Made by a program: the position numbers and the translations under genes. Below, one piece after another: positions 8,242-16,733 of a stretch of 64,000 nucleotides of DNA. Origin of the DNA: Pseudomonas japonica (GTDB lineage Bacteria > Pseudomonadota > Gammaproteobacteria > Pseudomonadales > Pseudomonadaceae); assembly GCF_900188455.1 (NCBI RefSeq), contig NZ_FZOL01000028.1, positions 1-64,000 of the forward strand, given 5' to 3'. Each line of letters begins with the position of its first letter. Within the stretch, counting starts at the first letter, position 1. A model generated the notes under the pieces. It searched no databases and was not told where the DNA came from. It saw only the letters and a list, made by a program, of their open reading frames with translations.

Positions 8242-9864
8242 ATGGATCGTTTGCTGGACTCACTGTTTCCCACTGCCGAAGAAATCCCCGAGGCCTATCG
8301 CCTGGGCGCGCCGCTGGAGCAGCGCGACTACCTGGTGAACGGCCAATTGCATCACTGGCAAGGCCCGCTGGCCACGGTGCGCAGCCCGGTCTGGCTGAAA
8401 GACGCGGACGGCGACGAGCAGCAGGTGATCCTCGGCAGCGCGCCGCTGCTGGATGCCGACACCGCCCTCGGCGCCCTGGACGCCGCCGTGCACGCCTATG
8501 ACAAAGGCCGCGGCGCCTGGCCGACGATGCGCGTCGCCGAACGTATCCGCCATGTCGAAGGTTTTCTCGGACGCATGCGCGAGCAGCGCGAGGCGGTGGT
8601 CAAGCTGCTGATGTGGGAAATCGGCAAGAACCTCAAGGACGCCGAGAAGGAGTTCGACCGCACCTGCGACTACATCGTCGACACCATCGGCGCGCTCAAG
8701 GAGCTGGACCGCCGCTCCAGCCGCTTCGAGCTGGAGCAGGACACCCTCGGCCAGATCCGCCGCGCGCCACTGGGCGTGGCCCTGTGCATGGGCCCCTACA
8801 ACTACCCGCTGAACGAGACCTTCACCACCCTGATCCCGGCGCTGATCATGGGCAACACCGTGGTGTTCAAACCGGCCAAGTTCGGCGTGCTGCTGATCCG
8901 CCCACTGCTGGAGGCGTTCCGCGACAGCTTCCCGGCCGGGGTGATCAACGTCATCTACGGCCGTGGTCGCGAGACCGTCAGCGCCCTGATGGCCAGCGGC
9001 AAGGTCGATGTATTCGCCTTCATCGGCACCAACAAGGCCGCCAGCGACCTGAAGAAGCTGCACCCGCGCCCTCACCGCCTGCGCGCCGCCCTTGGCCTGG
9101 ACGCGAAGAACCCGGGCATCGTGCTGCCCGAGGTGGACCTGGACAACGCAGTCAGCGAAGCGCTCACCGGCGCCCTGTCGTTCAACGGCCAGCGCTGCAC
9201 CGCGCTGAAGATCCTGTTCGTCCACGAGCAGGTGGTCGACGCCTTCCTGGAGAAATTCCAGACCCGCCTCGCCGCGCTCAAGCCGGGCATGCCCTGGACC
9301 CCCGGTGTGGGCCTGACGCCGTTGCCCGAGCCGGGCAAGATCGACTACCTCAACGGCCTGGTCGACGACGCCCTCGGCCATGGCGCGCGGGTGCTCAATC
9401 CTGGCGGCGGGCAGAGCCGCGGTTCGTTCTTCTACCCGGCGCTGCTGTACCCGGTGAACCCGGCGATGCGGGTCTACCACGAGGAACAGTTCGGCCCGCT
9501 GGTGCCGGTGGTGCCCTATCGCGACCTGCAGACCGTGATCGACTACGTACTGGATTCCGACTTCGGCCAGCAACTCAGCCTGTTCGGCACCAATTCGAAG
9601 GAGATCGGCCTGCTGGTGGATACCTTCGCCAACCAGGTCGGGCGGATCAACATCAACGCCCAGTGCCAGCGCGGTCCCGACACGTTCCCGTTCAATGGCC
9701 GCAAGAACTCCGCCGAAGGCACCCTGTCGGTACATGACGCCCTGCGCACCTTCTCGATCCGCACCCTGGTGGCGACCCGTTTCCAGGACGCCAACAAGCA
9801 GTTGATCAGCGACATCATCCGCAACCGCGAGTCGAGTTTCCTGACCACCGACTACATCTTCTGA
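8242..9864 (+). CDS. GapN-like NADP-dependent aldehyde dehydrogenase (glyceraldehyde-3-P type)
   Basis: 540 residues from the ATG at 8242, with GAGG nine bases upstream; the long open frame before it is antisense to the GGDEF-EAL gene. It belongs to the aldehyde dehydrogenase superfamily and, by overall sequence (GPYNYPLNETFTTLIPALIM, NGQRCTAL with the catalytic Cys), to the group annotated as non-phosphorylating glyceraldehyde-3-phosphate dehydrogenase in Pseudomonas. That enzyme oxidises the triose phosphate to 3-phosphoglycerate while making NADPH. The residue 34 places before the catalytic Cys, normally the general-base Glu of ELGGK, is Gly here (LGLDAKNPG). This makes the exact reaction uncertain. 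Confidence 0.75.
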   Translation: MDRLLDSLFPTAEEIPEAYRLGAPLEQRDYLVNGQLHHWQGPLATVRSPVWLKDADGDEQQVILGSAPLLDADTALGALDAAVHAYDKGRGAWPTMRVAERIRHVEGFLGRMREQREAVVKLLMWEIGKNLKDAEKEFDRTCDYIVDTIGALKELDRRSSRFELEQDTLGQIRRAPLGVALCMGPYNYPLNETFTTLIPALIMGNTVVFKPAKFGVLLIRPLLEAFRDSFPAGVINVIYGRGRETVSALMASGKVDVFAFIGTNKAASDLKKLHPRPHRLRAALGLDAKNPGIVLPEVDLDNAVSEALTGALSFNGQRCTALKILFVHEQVVDAFLEKFQTRLAALKPGMPWTPGVGLTPLPEPGKIDYLNGLVDDALGHGARVLNPGGGQSRGSFFYPALLYPVNPAMRVYHEEQFGPLVPVVPYRDLQTVIDYVLDSDFGQQLSLFGTNSKEIGLLVDTFANQVGRININAQCQRGPDTFPFNGRKNSAEGTLSVHDALRTFSIRTLVATRFQDANKQLISDIIRNRESSFLTTDYIF

Positions 9865-9887
9865 GCGGCTGCCCGTTCGTCCAGTGA

Positions 9888-9909
9888 ATGCGCAATTCGA
9901 TTTGCGCAT
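9888..9909 (+). terminator. Hairpin after the GapN-like gene
   Basis: ATGCGCAA and TTGCGCAT form an 8-bp stem around a six-base loop, 23 bases after the stop codon. The trailing tract (TTCGCATTCC) is only weakly T-rich, so termination is possible but not certain. Confidence 0.45.
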
Positions 9910-9998
9910 TTCGCATTCCTGTACAAATATACAGGACCACGCCCGGGGCACCCGCTCCGGGTCGGTCCGTTAGTATCGTTCACAGGAGGAACACGCAA

Positions 9999-10460
9999 AT
10001 GGCAGCTAAACCCATCCCCGAAGGCATGCACAGCATCACCCCGTACCTGGGTATCAAGGACGCCTACAAGGCCATCGATTTCTACAAGGCCGCCTTCGGC
10101 GCCGTCGAGGTATTCCGTATCCAGAGCCCCGACGGTCGCATCGGTCATGCCGAACTGAAGATCGGCGACTCGTCGCTGATGCTCGCCGATCCCTGCGACC
10201 AGGCCGCGCTGCTCAGCAGCCAGTCGCAGCCCGGCGCGTCGGTAGGCCTGCACCTCTATGTCGAGGACGTCGACGCCCGCTTCGCCCAGGCGATCAAGGC
10301 CGGGGCCACCCAGGTCAATCCCGTGCAGGACCAGTTCTACGGCGACCGCAGCGGCTCCCTGAAGGATCCGTTCGGCAACCTGTGGTTCATCGCCACGCAC
10401 AAGGAAGACCTGTCGGTGGAAGAGATCCGCGCGCGGGCAGCGAAGCTGTACGGCGGTTGA
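9999..10460 (+). CDS. VOC-family protein (PhnB/glyoxalase-like)
   Basis: 153 residues from the ATG at 9999, which has a strong AGGAGG ten bases upstream; an in-frame upstream codon at 9888 lies in the terminator and is not used. The two beta-alpha-beta modules of the vicinal-oxygen-chelate fold are seen: ITPYLGIKDAYKAIDFYKAAFGA near the start and LHLYVEDVDARFAQAIKAGA then DPFGNLWFIATH near the end. This is the PhnB-like branch, usually without a proven substrate. The gene stands alone between two hairpins. Confidence 0.8.
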   Translation: MAAKPIPEGMHSITPYLGIKDAYKAIDFYKAAFGAVEVFRIQSPDGRIGHAELKIGDSSLMLADPCDQAALLSSQSQPGASVGLHLYVEDVDARFAQAIKAGATQVNPVQDQFYGDRSGSLKDPFGNLWFIATHKEDLSVEEIRARAAKLYGG

Positions 10461-10471
10461 TCCACTTCCTT

Positions 10472-10512
10472 CCCGGTTCACGGACATGGCCGTGAACCGG
10501 GATTTTGCTTTA
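10472..10512 (+). terminator. Strong rho-independent terminator of the VOC gene
   Basis: CCCGGTTCACGG (10472-10483) pairs perfectly with CCGTGAACCGGG (10490-10501) around a six-base loop and is followed by ATTTTGCTTT. It lies 12 bases after the VOC stop codon. Confidence 0.85.
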
Positions 10513-10540
10513 TGTTTGCCCCGCCGACCTGGCGCCCTCT

Positions 10541-10646
10541 CTGTAGGAGCGAGGCTTGCCCGCGAAAGGACCGCTTGGCGGTCCTCGGCCATCTTGGATC
10601 CGGGACCGCTGTGCGGTCCTTTCGCGGGCAAGCCACGCTCCTACAG
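10541..10646. repeat. REP doublet (REPIN-like)
   Basis: Two inverted REP units, CTGTAGGAGCGAGGCTTGCC and its near-complement ending GCCACGCTCCTACAG, enclose two GGACCGC/GCGGTCC sub-hairpins. The same layout recurs at 17873, 41203, 42128 and 44788. In Pseudomonas such pairs are moved by RAYT transposases; none is in this window. Confidence 0.85.
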
Positions 10647-10677
10647 GAAAATTGCCGTCCGCCTTTCAAGGACACCC

Positions 10678-11868
10678 ATGCGAATCATCGAAAAGAACGC
10701 CAGCCTGGTGCGCAGCCTCACCCCGGCCGAGGACGAACTGTTGCGCGGCTTCAACCGCGGCAGCCTGGAAGGCCCGCGGCTGCTGCAGGCCAACCAGTTG
10801 CTGATGAAGATCCGCGCCGCCGGCCACTGGCTGGCCTGCGACTGCCAGGCCAGGGCCATGCCGGTGCTCAACGTCACCCTCAACAGCCACACCGGCACCC
10901 TGTTCCTCAAGAACAACCCCGGCACCGCCGAGCACGCCGACGATTGCCCGTTCATCAAGGACGAGCGCGAAGGCGCCGAGCAGGACGACCCGGACACCCC
11001 GCCCGCCGCCTGGCTGGCGCCGGACACGCCACTGCGGCTGATCGGTGATTTCCGCCGGGCCAGCGAAGAAGGTGCCGTGGACAATGGCAGCGGCGACAAA
11101 CGCGAACAGCAGCGCCTGCTCTCGCTGTTGCTGACCTGGATCGAAGCCAGCGGCCTCAACGTCCATGCCACCCACCTGAAGAAGGACCTCACCGCGCAAT
11201 TCGCCGAACTGCGCGGTGTCGCCGGACGCTACCCGCTGATCGAGCGGGTGCCGGCGAGCAACTACCTGGAAACCCGTCTGGACATGAAGCACATGATGAT
11301 GCTCAAGGCGCGTCTGCGTGAGTCCACGGTGTTCGGCAACCATCGCCGCCATGGGCTGCTGCTCGATTGCGTCAGCCAGATCAAGGCCCGCAAGGTCTAC
11401 AACGAGCGCAGCGAGGACGGCTTCGACTTCCAGGGGCATCACCTGCTCTGGGGCGGTAGCCGCACTCCGGGCCCGCTGCTGGCCCTGGCGATCTATTCGC
11501 CGACCAGCGCCGGCAGTCATTTCTACGAACTGATCCATGTCGCCAGCGTGCCGGTGCTGTCCCGCGCCCAGCTGTTCCCGGTGTACCGCGACGAAGAGCG
11601 CGAACCGCTGAAGATGCTGGTGTCGCTGATCGACTGGATGGCCGGCAAGGGCGTGCGGGTGATCATGCGCCGGCCGGTGATCGGCGGCCGGGTGATGGAC
11701 GAACTGGTGCTCAGCTCGGACCAGGACCGGGTGCTGTCGGTATCCCTGACCGAGCAGCCGCTGGGACCGGAGCCGGAAGTGGAGAACTTCCGCCGCTACG
11801 CCGACTTCAAGAGCCTGGACACCTTCCGCAAGTACGTGGCCGGGTTCTTCATGCGGGGGCGGGAATAG
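10678..11868 (+). CDS. Hypothetical protein with a CxC...HxxxC pattern
   Basis: 396 residues from the ATG at 10678, with AAGGA upstream; the longer open frame to 10486 runs through a REP and is rejected. The N-terminal quarter holds WLACDCQARAMPVLN, then about 40 residues later EHADDCPF, so Cys-x-Cys and His-x3-Cys could form a zinc site. Similar patterns occur in proteins that handle DNA or conjugative elements, but the rest is not recognised. There is no signal peptide or membrane segment. It stands alone between repeats and no function is assigned. Confidence 0.65.
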   Translation: MRIIEKNASLVRSLTPAEDELLRGFNRGSLEGPRLLQANQLLMKIRAAGHWLACDCQARAMPVLNVTLNSHTGTLFLKNNPGTAEHADDCPFIKDEREGAEQDDPDTPPAAWLAPDTPLRLIGDFRRASEEGAVDNGSGDKREQQRLLSLLLTWIEASGLNVHATHLKKDLTAQFAELRGVAGRYPLIERVPASNYLETRLDMKHMMMLKARLRESTVFGNHRRHGLLLDCVSQIKARKVYNERSEDGFDFQGHHLLWGGSRTPGPLLALAIYSPTSAGSHFYELIHVASVPVLSRAQLFPVYRDEEREPLKMLVSLIDWMAGKGVRVIMRRPVIGGRVMDELVLSSDQDRVLSVSLTEQPLGPEPEVENFRRYADFKSLDTFRKYVAGFFMRGRE

Positions 11869-11938
11869 GCCTGGCCAGCGTGAAGGCCAGTAGATCTGAA
11901 GTGCGACCTCGAAACCCTGTGGGGCTTGCCAGCCACAG

Positions 11939-12365
11939 GCATAGGTATCTACACATCTTTGACGGCTTGACGGGGAACCTGTATCAAGGCCGCCAAGTTC
12001 CTGTCTTGAGCCTTGCAGCGCCCTCTAGATCGAGCGCCGCCCGCGCGGCGCATCGCGAGCACGCTCGCTCCTACATTTTTTGCAACGTGCCTATGCCTGA
12101 CAGGCCATGGTTGACCGCCTTGTGTGCACGACGCGGTATCGCGTCGACCCAACAGCTTCCCCGCGATAAATCGCCAAGCGCCAAAGGCTGGCAACGCCGC
12201 TCTCACAGGCCATGGCACGTTGCAAAAAATGTAGGAGCGAGCGTGCTCGCGATGCGCCGCGCGGGCGGCGCTCGATCTCAAGGGCACTGCACCCGTCACG
12301 ACGAGCACTTGGCGGCCTTCATGCGGTTTCCCGCCAGGCCGTCAAAGATGTGTAGATACCCATGC
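11939..12365. repeat. Large palindromic element, 427 bp, type A
   Basis: Outer arms begin GCATAGGTATCTACACA (11939) and end TGTGTAGATACCCATGC (12365). Inner arms 12014-12091 and 12214-12291 are nearly perfect inverted repeats of 78 bp containing GC-rich and REP-like pieces (CGCGAGCACGCTCGCTCCTAC) and TTTTTTGCAACGTGCC. A central 122 bp (12092-12213) is not palindromic overall but is conserved with the copy at 56562-56937. No transposase is encoded, so it behaves like a MITE or composite REP element. Open frames through it are not taken as genes. The rest of the 11869-12387 gap shows nothing else. Confidence 0.75.
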
Positions 12366-12387
12366 AGCCACAGGGCCCGCACCGACC

Positions 12388-12561
12388 TCAGCGCATGCTC
12401 GGCCACCCCTGAAACGCTGGCACCACCGCCACACACCCCGGCAGTTGCCGGCACGCCTTGACGCTCAGCGGCTCCGCCGGCACCGAAAGCAGTACCGTCA
12501 GCACCACGGACACAAGAATCAGCAAGGGAACGCAATAGGCAAGAAGGCTTCTTGTTTTCAT
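12388..12561 (-). CDS. Small secreted or membrane protein, 57 aa
   Basis: From the ATG at 12561 (GGAGA ten bases upstream) the product starts MKTRSLLAYCVPLLILVSVV, one hydrophobic segment that could be a signal peptide or anchor. A short tail with two Cys follows (KACRQLPGC) and ends GWPSMR. It lies 68 bp downstream of the Rieske oxygenase on the same strand and may be the last gene of that unit. I do not recognise the family. Position and a sensible start make it likely real. Confidence 0.5.
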   Translation of the reverse strand: MKTRSLLAYCVPLLILVSVVLTVLLSVPAEPLSVKACRQLPGCVAVVPAFQGWPSMR

Positions 12562-12629
12562 TGTCGGCTTTCTCCAGACCTGTGCTTCAGAGGCAAAAGC
12601 CCGCCAGACGCTGACGGGCCCTGGTTATC

Positions 12630-13670
12630 TCAACGCTCGTCGACCGTCACGAACTCCCGCCGCTCGGCCATGCTCGCCGGCACCTGCTCTTCATCGGTGA
12701 AGAACTGCTCGTACCACTCGCGCAACTGGTAGACCGGCCCGTCGCTCTCGGCCAGCACCGGCTTGTCGATGCGGATCTTGTGCTTCCAGATATCGACGTC
12801 CTGGTAGAACGAGTCGCGGTTGCCCTGGACATAGGCCTTGGCCACTTCGCGGTTCTGCTCCTCGCTCCATTCCGGCACGCGCTTGACCATGCAGCCGAAG
12901 CGCAGCTCGAAACTGTTGGGGCCGACCGGTACGTGGCTGTTGAGCAGGATGGCGTGAATGCGCACATCGCCGAACATCGAGCTGAGGTGGGTCAGGTGGG
13001 TCGCCGGTCCGTAGTAGGCCGATTCGGCGATCAGGTCGCCGCCCAGGCGCTCGGAGTCGCCATGGAAGATCTGGTGGCCGATATGCCCTTCGAAGATGTT
13101 CGAGAAGTATTTGGTCGGGGTGCCGTGCACCGGGCCGAAGTGCTGGGCGTCCACCAGGTTGTCGACCAGCTCGCGCGGGTTGGTCTCGATCAGCATGGTG
13201 TCGATGTTCCATTCATGAATCCATTCCGCGCTGTCCATGACGTCCAGGTGCGGGATGACCACGCCTTCCTTCGGCGGATTGCCTTCCGGGTTGTTCCAGA
13301 TGAACAGCAGGTCGTTTTCCTCGCAGGTCAGCCAGGCACGGGTCCTGGCCTTCGGCGGGATGCGCTTGCAGTAGGGAATTTCCACGCACTTGCCGGCGGT
13401 GTCGTATTTCCAGTGGTGGAACGGGCAGACCACACGGTCGTTCTCGATGGTGCCCTGGGACAGGTCGGCGCCCATGTGCGGGCAATAGGCATCGAGGATG
13501 CTGATGGCGCCCTCGCTGGTGGCGAACGCCACCAGGCGGGTACCGAAGATGTTCAAGGTGTGCAGCGCGCCGTCACGGTAGTCGGCCGCGTTGCCCAGGC
13601 AGTGCCAGCCGCGGGCGTAGCGATGGCTGCGCTGGGCGCTGTCGAGGGAGATTTCTGCGAGTTTCGTCAT
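12630..13670 (-). CDS. KshA-like Rieske non-heme iron oxygenase
   Basis: 346 residues from the ATG at 13670; 25 codons of open frame upstream lack a ribosome site. The Rieske cluster ligands are C63-P-H65 and C82-P-F-H85. The mononuclear iron ligands fit the NLVDAQHFGPVH block at 171-182 (D174, H177, H182). Sequence outside the motifs follows the oxygenase subunit of 3-ketosteroid 9-alpha-hydroxylase: RYARGWHCLG at the start and QDVDIWKHKIRIDKP...VYQLREWYEQFF near the end. That enzyme hydroxylates a ring carbon of a steroid using electrons from a separate reductase; no reductase gene is in the window. Substrate here is unknown, but a hydrophobic cyclic compound is the natural guess. Confidence 0.8.
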   Translation of the reverse strand: MTKLAEISLDSAQRSHRYARGWHCLGNAADYRDGALHTLNIFGTRLVAFATSEGAISILDAYCPHMGADLSQGTIENDRVVCPFHHWKYDTAGKCVEIPYCKRIPPKARTRAWLTCEENDLLFIWNNPEGNPPKEGVVIPHLDVMDSAEWIHEWNIDTMLIETNPRELVDNLVDAQHFGPVHGTPTKYFSNIFEGHIGHQIFHGDSERLGGDLIAESAYYGPATHLTHLSSMFGDVRIHAILLNSHVPVGPNSFELRFGCMVKRVPEWSEEQNREVAKAYVQGNRDSFYQDVDIWKHKIRIDKPVLAESDGPVYQLREWYEQFFTDEEQVPASMAERREFVTVDER

Positions 13671-13797
13671 TTTGTTGTTGTTCCTCGGGTGGAAACTCTC
13701 GGGTGGCTTAACCCCAAGAAAAAGGGGTGTATTCATGGAGGACATGATTGGGCAGAAGAGGCACTGCCTTCATCCTCCAATTGGACTAGGCGAGGTG

Positions 13798-13872
13798 GTG
13801 GGAGCCGAGTGCCCATGGGCCTGCTTTGCAGGCCTTCGCGACGGTTCGGCGCCCCGACAGCCTCGCTCCCAC
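13798..13872. repeat. Degenerate REP-like hairpin
   Basis: GGTGGGAGC at the left and GCTCGCTCCCAC-like sequence at the right enclose GGGCCTGCTTTGCAGGCC. It ends about ten bases after the DUF1329 stop codon, so it may also act as a transcript end. Confidence 0.55.
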
Positions 13873-13882
13873 CGGAAGGGCT

Positions 13883-15283
13883 CTACTGGCCGAAACGCCG
13901 CGCCGCCTCGGGGCCGAAGTCTTTCGGACTGAAGCCCGGACGGTTCAGCTGGTAGCCGTTGCGCTGTTCGTTGATCAGGTTGAAGGCCAGGTAGGAGCCG
14001 GCGTTGAGGTCGTGGTACAGCCCCACCCCGGCCTGCTGCCCCTGGGTTTCGTAGGCGTAGAAGTAGTTGACCATCGAGGTGCGCCACAGCTCGCCGCGGT
14101 TGTCGTAGTTGTCGGCGAGCATCGGGAACCAGGTGTCTTCGTCGATGTACAGCTTGCGTTTGCCATACAGGTGGCGATAACCCGGCTTGAGGGTGCCTTC
14201 CAGCTCCCAGACCCGGTGCTTCTCGTAGCGCATGGCGTCCGGGTTGATATGGCCCGGAGTCAGCAGGTCGGCGTACTTCAGGCTCGGCGAGTGCAGGCGA
14301 TAGGCGTTGTAGGGGATGTACATCTCGCGCTTGCCGACGATCTTCCAGTCGTAGCGCTGGCCGGAGCCGTTGAACAGGCGCACTTCGTCGACGGTGATGG
14401 AACCACCGCTACCGGGGAACGACATGTCGAAACCGTACCCCGGCGACTGCCGCACGCGACGGGTACCCGGGTCGTAGCGCCAGGCCTGGCGCGGTTCGGT
14501 CTTGTCGTTCCAGAACTCGGTGCCGGTGTTGATCTCGCCCTTGTCGCGCTGCGGCAACAGGGTTTCGTTGAGGTAGAACGACGAGTTGCCCACGGTGTCG
14601 CCGATCTTGCCCGGTTCCAGGGGCGGCGCCAGGTTGCGCGAATGCACGCGGCCCCAGTTGATATTGCCGTCCTTGAGTACGTAGGCGTTGTCGGAGATGT
14701 ATTCCTCGGTCCAGGCACGCAGGGTGAAGGTCGAGGCGTTCTTCAGCAGCTCCAGGCCGCTGCGCGGTACCGGGAACGGCGTGCCGCCGGTCTTGCCGAC
14801 CACACCCTCGCCGTCATCCACCAGCTTGGCGATGGCCGCGTTCTCGCGGGTTGCCTGGCACACTGCGTCGTTGTAGCGGAAGTCGCGGTGGCTGGGGTAG
14901 ATCGGCATCCGGAAGGTGTCCGGGTACAGCTTGAACAGCGCCTTCTGCCCGTCGGAGAGCTGGTCGGCGTACTGCGCCAGGTTGCTCGCGGTGATCACCA
15001 GCAGCGGTTTCTCGTCCGGGTAGGGGTCGACCGGGTGGTTGCCGGTGCCCTTGAAATCCACCTGGGGTGGGACACCCAGCCACTTGCCGGAGTACGGGGG
15101 GATGCTACCGTCGGCATTGCCGCTCTTGTCCGCGCCGAGGCAGGTCAGTTCGCTGCCCAGGCGCGCCACGTCTTCAGGGGCGGCCTGGGCCGGGACGATG
15201 ATGACGCTGCCCAGGGCTGCCGCCAGGGTGGCGCTGCGCGTCCACGAGGTCAGGCAACGGGGGGCCAGGATACTGCCGGTCAT
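13883..15283 (-). CDS. DUF1329 envelope protein
   Basis: 466 residues with AAGGAG before the ATG at 15283. A hydrophobic leader (residues ~16-34, TLAAALGSVIIVPAQAA) marks export to the periplasm or outer membrane. The body fits the DUF1329 family, with its many aromatic residues and the closing pattern (MLADNYDNRGELWRTSMVNY). DUF1329 proteins usually accompany DUF1302, YCF48 and RND/MMPL proteins in clusters for breakdown or export of hydrophobic compounds. Here the YCF48 partner is close by, but DUF1302 and the RND pump are not in the window. It is probably an envelope factor for substrate uptake or storage-lipid traffic. Confidence 0.8.
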   Translation of the reverse strand: MTGSILAPRCLTSWTRSATLAAALGSVIIVPAQAAPEDVARLGSELTCLGADKSGNADGSIPPYSGKWLGVPPQVDFKGTGNHPVDPYPDEKPLLVITASNLAQYADQLSDGQKALFKLYPDTFRMPIYPSHRDFRYNDAVCQATRENAAIAKLVDDGEGVVGKTGGTPFPVPRSGLELLKNASTFTLRAWTEEYISDNAYVLKDGNINWGRVHSRNLAPPLEPGKIGDTVGNSSFYLNETLLPQRDKGEINTGTEFWNDKTEPRQAWRYDPGTRRVRQSPGYGFDMSFPGSGGSITVDEVRLFNGSGQRYDWKIVGKREMYIPYNAYRLHSPSLKYADLLTPGHINPDAMRYEKHRVWELEGTLKPGYRHLYGKRKLYIDEDTWFPMLADNYDNRGELWRTSMVNYFYAYETQGQQAGVGLYHDLNAGSYLAFNLINEQRNGYQLNRPGFSPKDFGPEAARRFGQ

Positions 15284-15345
15284 TGTTGTTCTCCTTGGAT
15301 TACCGATAGCGGGAGCCCAGTATCGGCAGGGGCCGGAGCCGGCAG

Positions 15346-15363
15346 CATCGTCCGTGCGGACTA
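15346..15363 (-). promoter_or_regulatory. Weak copy of the shared operator before the DUF1329 gene
   Basis: CATCGTCCGTGCGGACTA agrees at 12 of 18 positions with the 17811 copy. It sits 63-80 bp before the DUF1329 start, the same distance as the strong copy before the SDR gene. Confidence 0.3.
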
Positions 15364-15412
15364 ACGCATTTTTACCTGCCGCCGCACCTGCCCGGGTGCT
15401 GGCGGCAGCCTT

Positions 15413-16621
15413 TCAGACGGCGCTCGCCGGCAGCGGCAGACTGCCCGCCTGACCGAGGGCGACCACGCTGTTGAGCATGATCCGCACCAGTTCGGTCTGC
15501 CGCCGCACGCCGGTCTTGGAGAAGATCGAGCGCAGGTGCGCCCGCGCCGTGTTGCGGCGGATGTTCAGCAACTCCGAGGCTTCCTCCAGCGACAGGCCGT
15601 TGGCCAGTTCGAGCGCCAGGGCGGTTTCCGCCGGGGTCAGGTGATAGAGCTGCGAGGTCACCACATTGCTGACCAGGGACTTGCCCACCGCGTCGCGCAC
15701 ATAGACCATCACCGTCGGCTTGCCCTTGCCATCGAGCAGTTCCTGGGACGGGATCAGTTCCACCACCACGCCGAGATTGACCTGCCCGGACGGCCGCGAC
15801 ACCGACATGGCTTCCGCGCCCTGCCCTTCGCCCTCGCCCTGGCGAGCGCGGGTAAAGGCATTGCGCACCAGGCGGCTGAGTTCGCGGTTGTCGCTGGGAT
15901 AGGTGGCCTCCAGGCGACCGCCCACCAGCTTGAGGCCGTCGTTGCTGTCGAGGATTTCCCGCGCCACCGGGTTGAGCTGCAGGACGCTGCCGCTCTCGTC
16001 GAGAACGATGGTGGCCACCGCCAGGCGGCTGATGGTCTGGCTGTACAGGCTGCCCAGGGACTCGCTGCGGTCCAGCAGCGAATGCATGTGCAGGGCCCGG
16101 CGCAGGTGCGGCATGAGCATCGCGCACATGGCCCGCTCGGCCTCGCCGAAGCGCGCCTGGTCGCGCTGGCGGTTGATGCGCAGACGCAGGATGCCGCCGT
16201 CGGGCATGGCGATATCGACACCGAGCATCTGATGGCAGCCGTAGGGCTCGCAGTACAGCAAATAGAAGGATGAACTCAGCCACTCGGCCTCGCTCATCAG
16301 ATCCTCGATGGTGAACACCCGGTCGGTGGGCAGCCTGTCGAACAGGGTGGACTTGGCGTAGTAGGCGTAGTGGTTGACCCCGCCCTCCTCCAGTTCGACA
16401 TCGCCGGCGACCATCATCGGCGACAGGAACGGCTCGTCGGCGACGCGCAGGATCAAAGTGACGAAATTGGCCTGGAACAGCGCGCGCAGCTGCTGCAGGG
16501 CCTCGTTCAGGCGCGGCGTGTCCAGCGCCGCGTCGTAGATGTTGCCGATCAACCGTTCGTAGTCGGCCAGCTCCAGCCCCATCGCTTCCAGGACCCGGGC
16601 ATTGGGCATCGTGGTCTGCAT
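15413..16621 (-). CDS. LuxR-type transcriptional regulator
   Basis: 402 residues from the ATG at 16621; the 64 codons upstream in frame are GC-rich non-coding sequence. The C-terminal helix-turn-helix is clear (LTPAETALALELANGLSLEEASELLNIRRNTARAHLRSIFSKTG, split over residues ~335-380). The N-terminal part is an uncharacterised sensor with a PAS-like piece (LAVATIVLDESGSVLQLNPVAREIL). No receiver or acyl-homoserine-lactone motif is seen. Placed between the DUF1329 and YCF48 genes, it is the likely regulator of the cluster, perhaps through the 18-bp motif at 17811 and 20558. Confidence 0.8.
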   Translation of the reverse strand: MQTTMPNARVLEAMGLELADYERLIGNIYDAALDTPRLNEALQQLRALFQANFVTLILRVADEPFLSPMMVAGDVELEEGGVNHYAYYAKSTLFDRLPTDRVFTIEDLMSEAEWLSSSFYLLYCEPYGCHQMLGVDIAMPDGGILRLRINRQRDQARFGEAERAMCAMLMPHLRRALHMHSLLDRSESLGSLYSQTISRLAVATIVLDESGSVLQLNPVAREILDSNDGLKLVGGRLEATYPSDNRELSRLVRNAFTRARQGEGEGQGAEAMSVSRPSGQVNLGVVVELIPSQELLDGKGKPTVMVYVRDAVGKSLVSNVVTSQLYHLTPAETALALELANGLSLEEASELLNIRRNTARAHLRSIFSKTGVRRQTELVRIMLNSVVALGQAGSLPLPASAV

Positions 16622-16733
16622 GGTCAGTCCCCCACGGGCCCGGCCTGCCGGAGCCCGCATCATTGTTTTTATCGTGGTGACGTGCGCGGGCGGTTTCGCC
16701 TGACGGAAACCCCCGGCGGCGTGATAGCAGGCT

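Noticed and set aside
11949..12535. Open frames of 79-193 codons across the palindromic element
   Set aside because: They lie in inverted-repeat DNA on both strands, share repeat-derived peptides with frames at 56.5 kb and the left edge, and lack ribosome sites.
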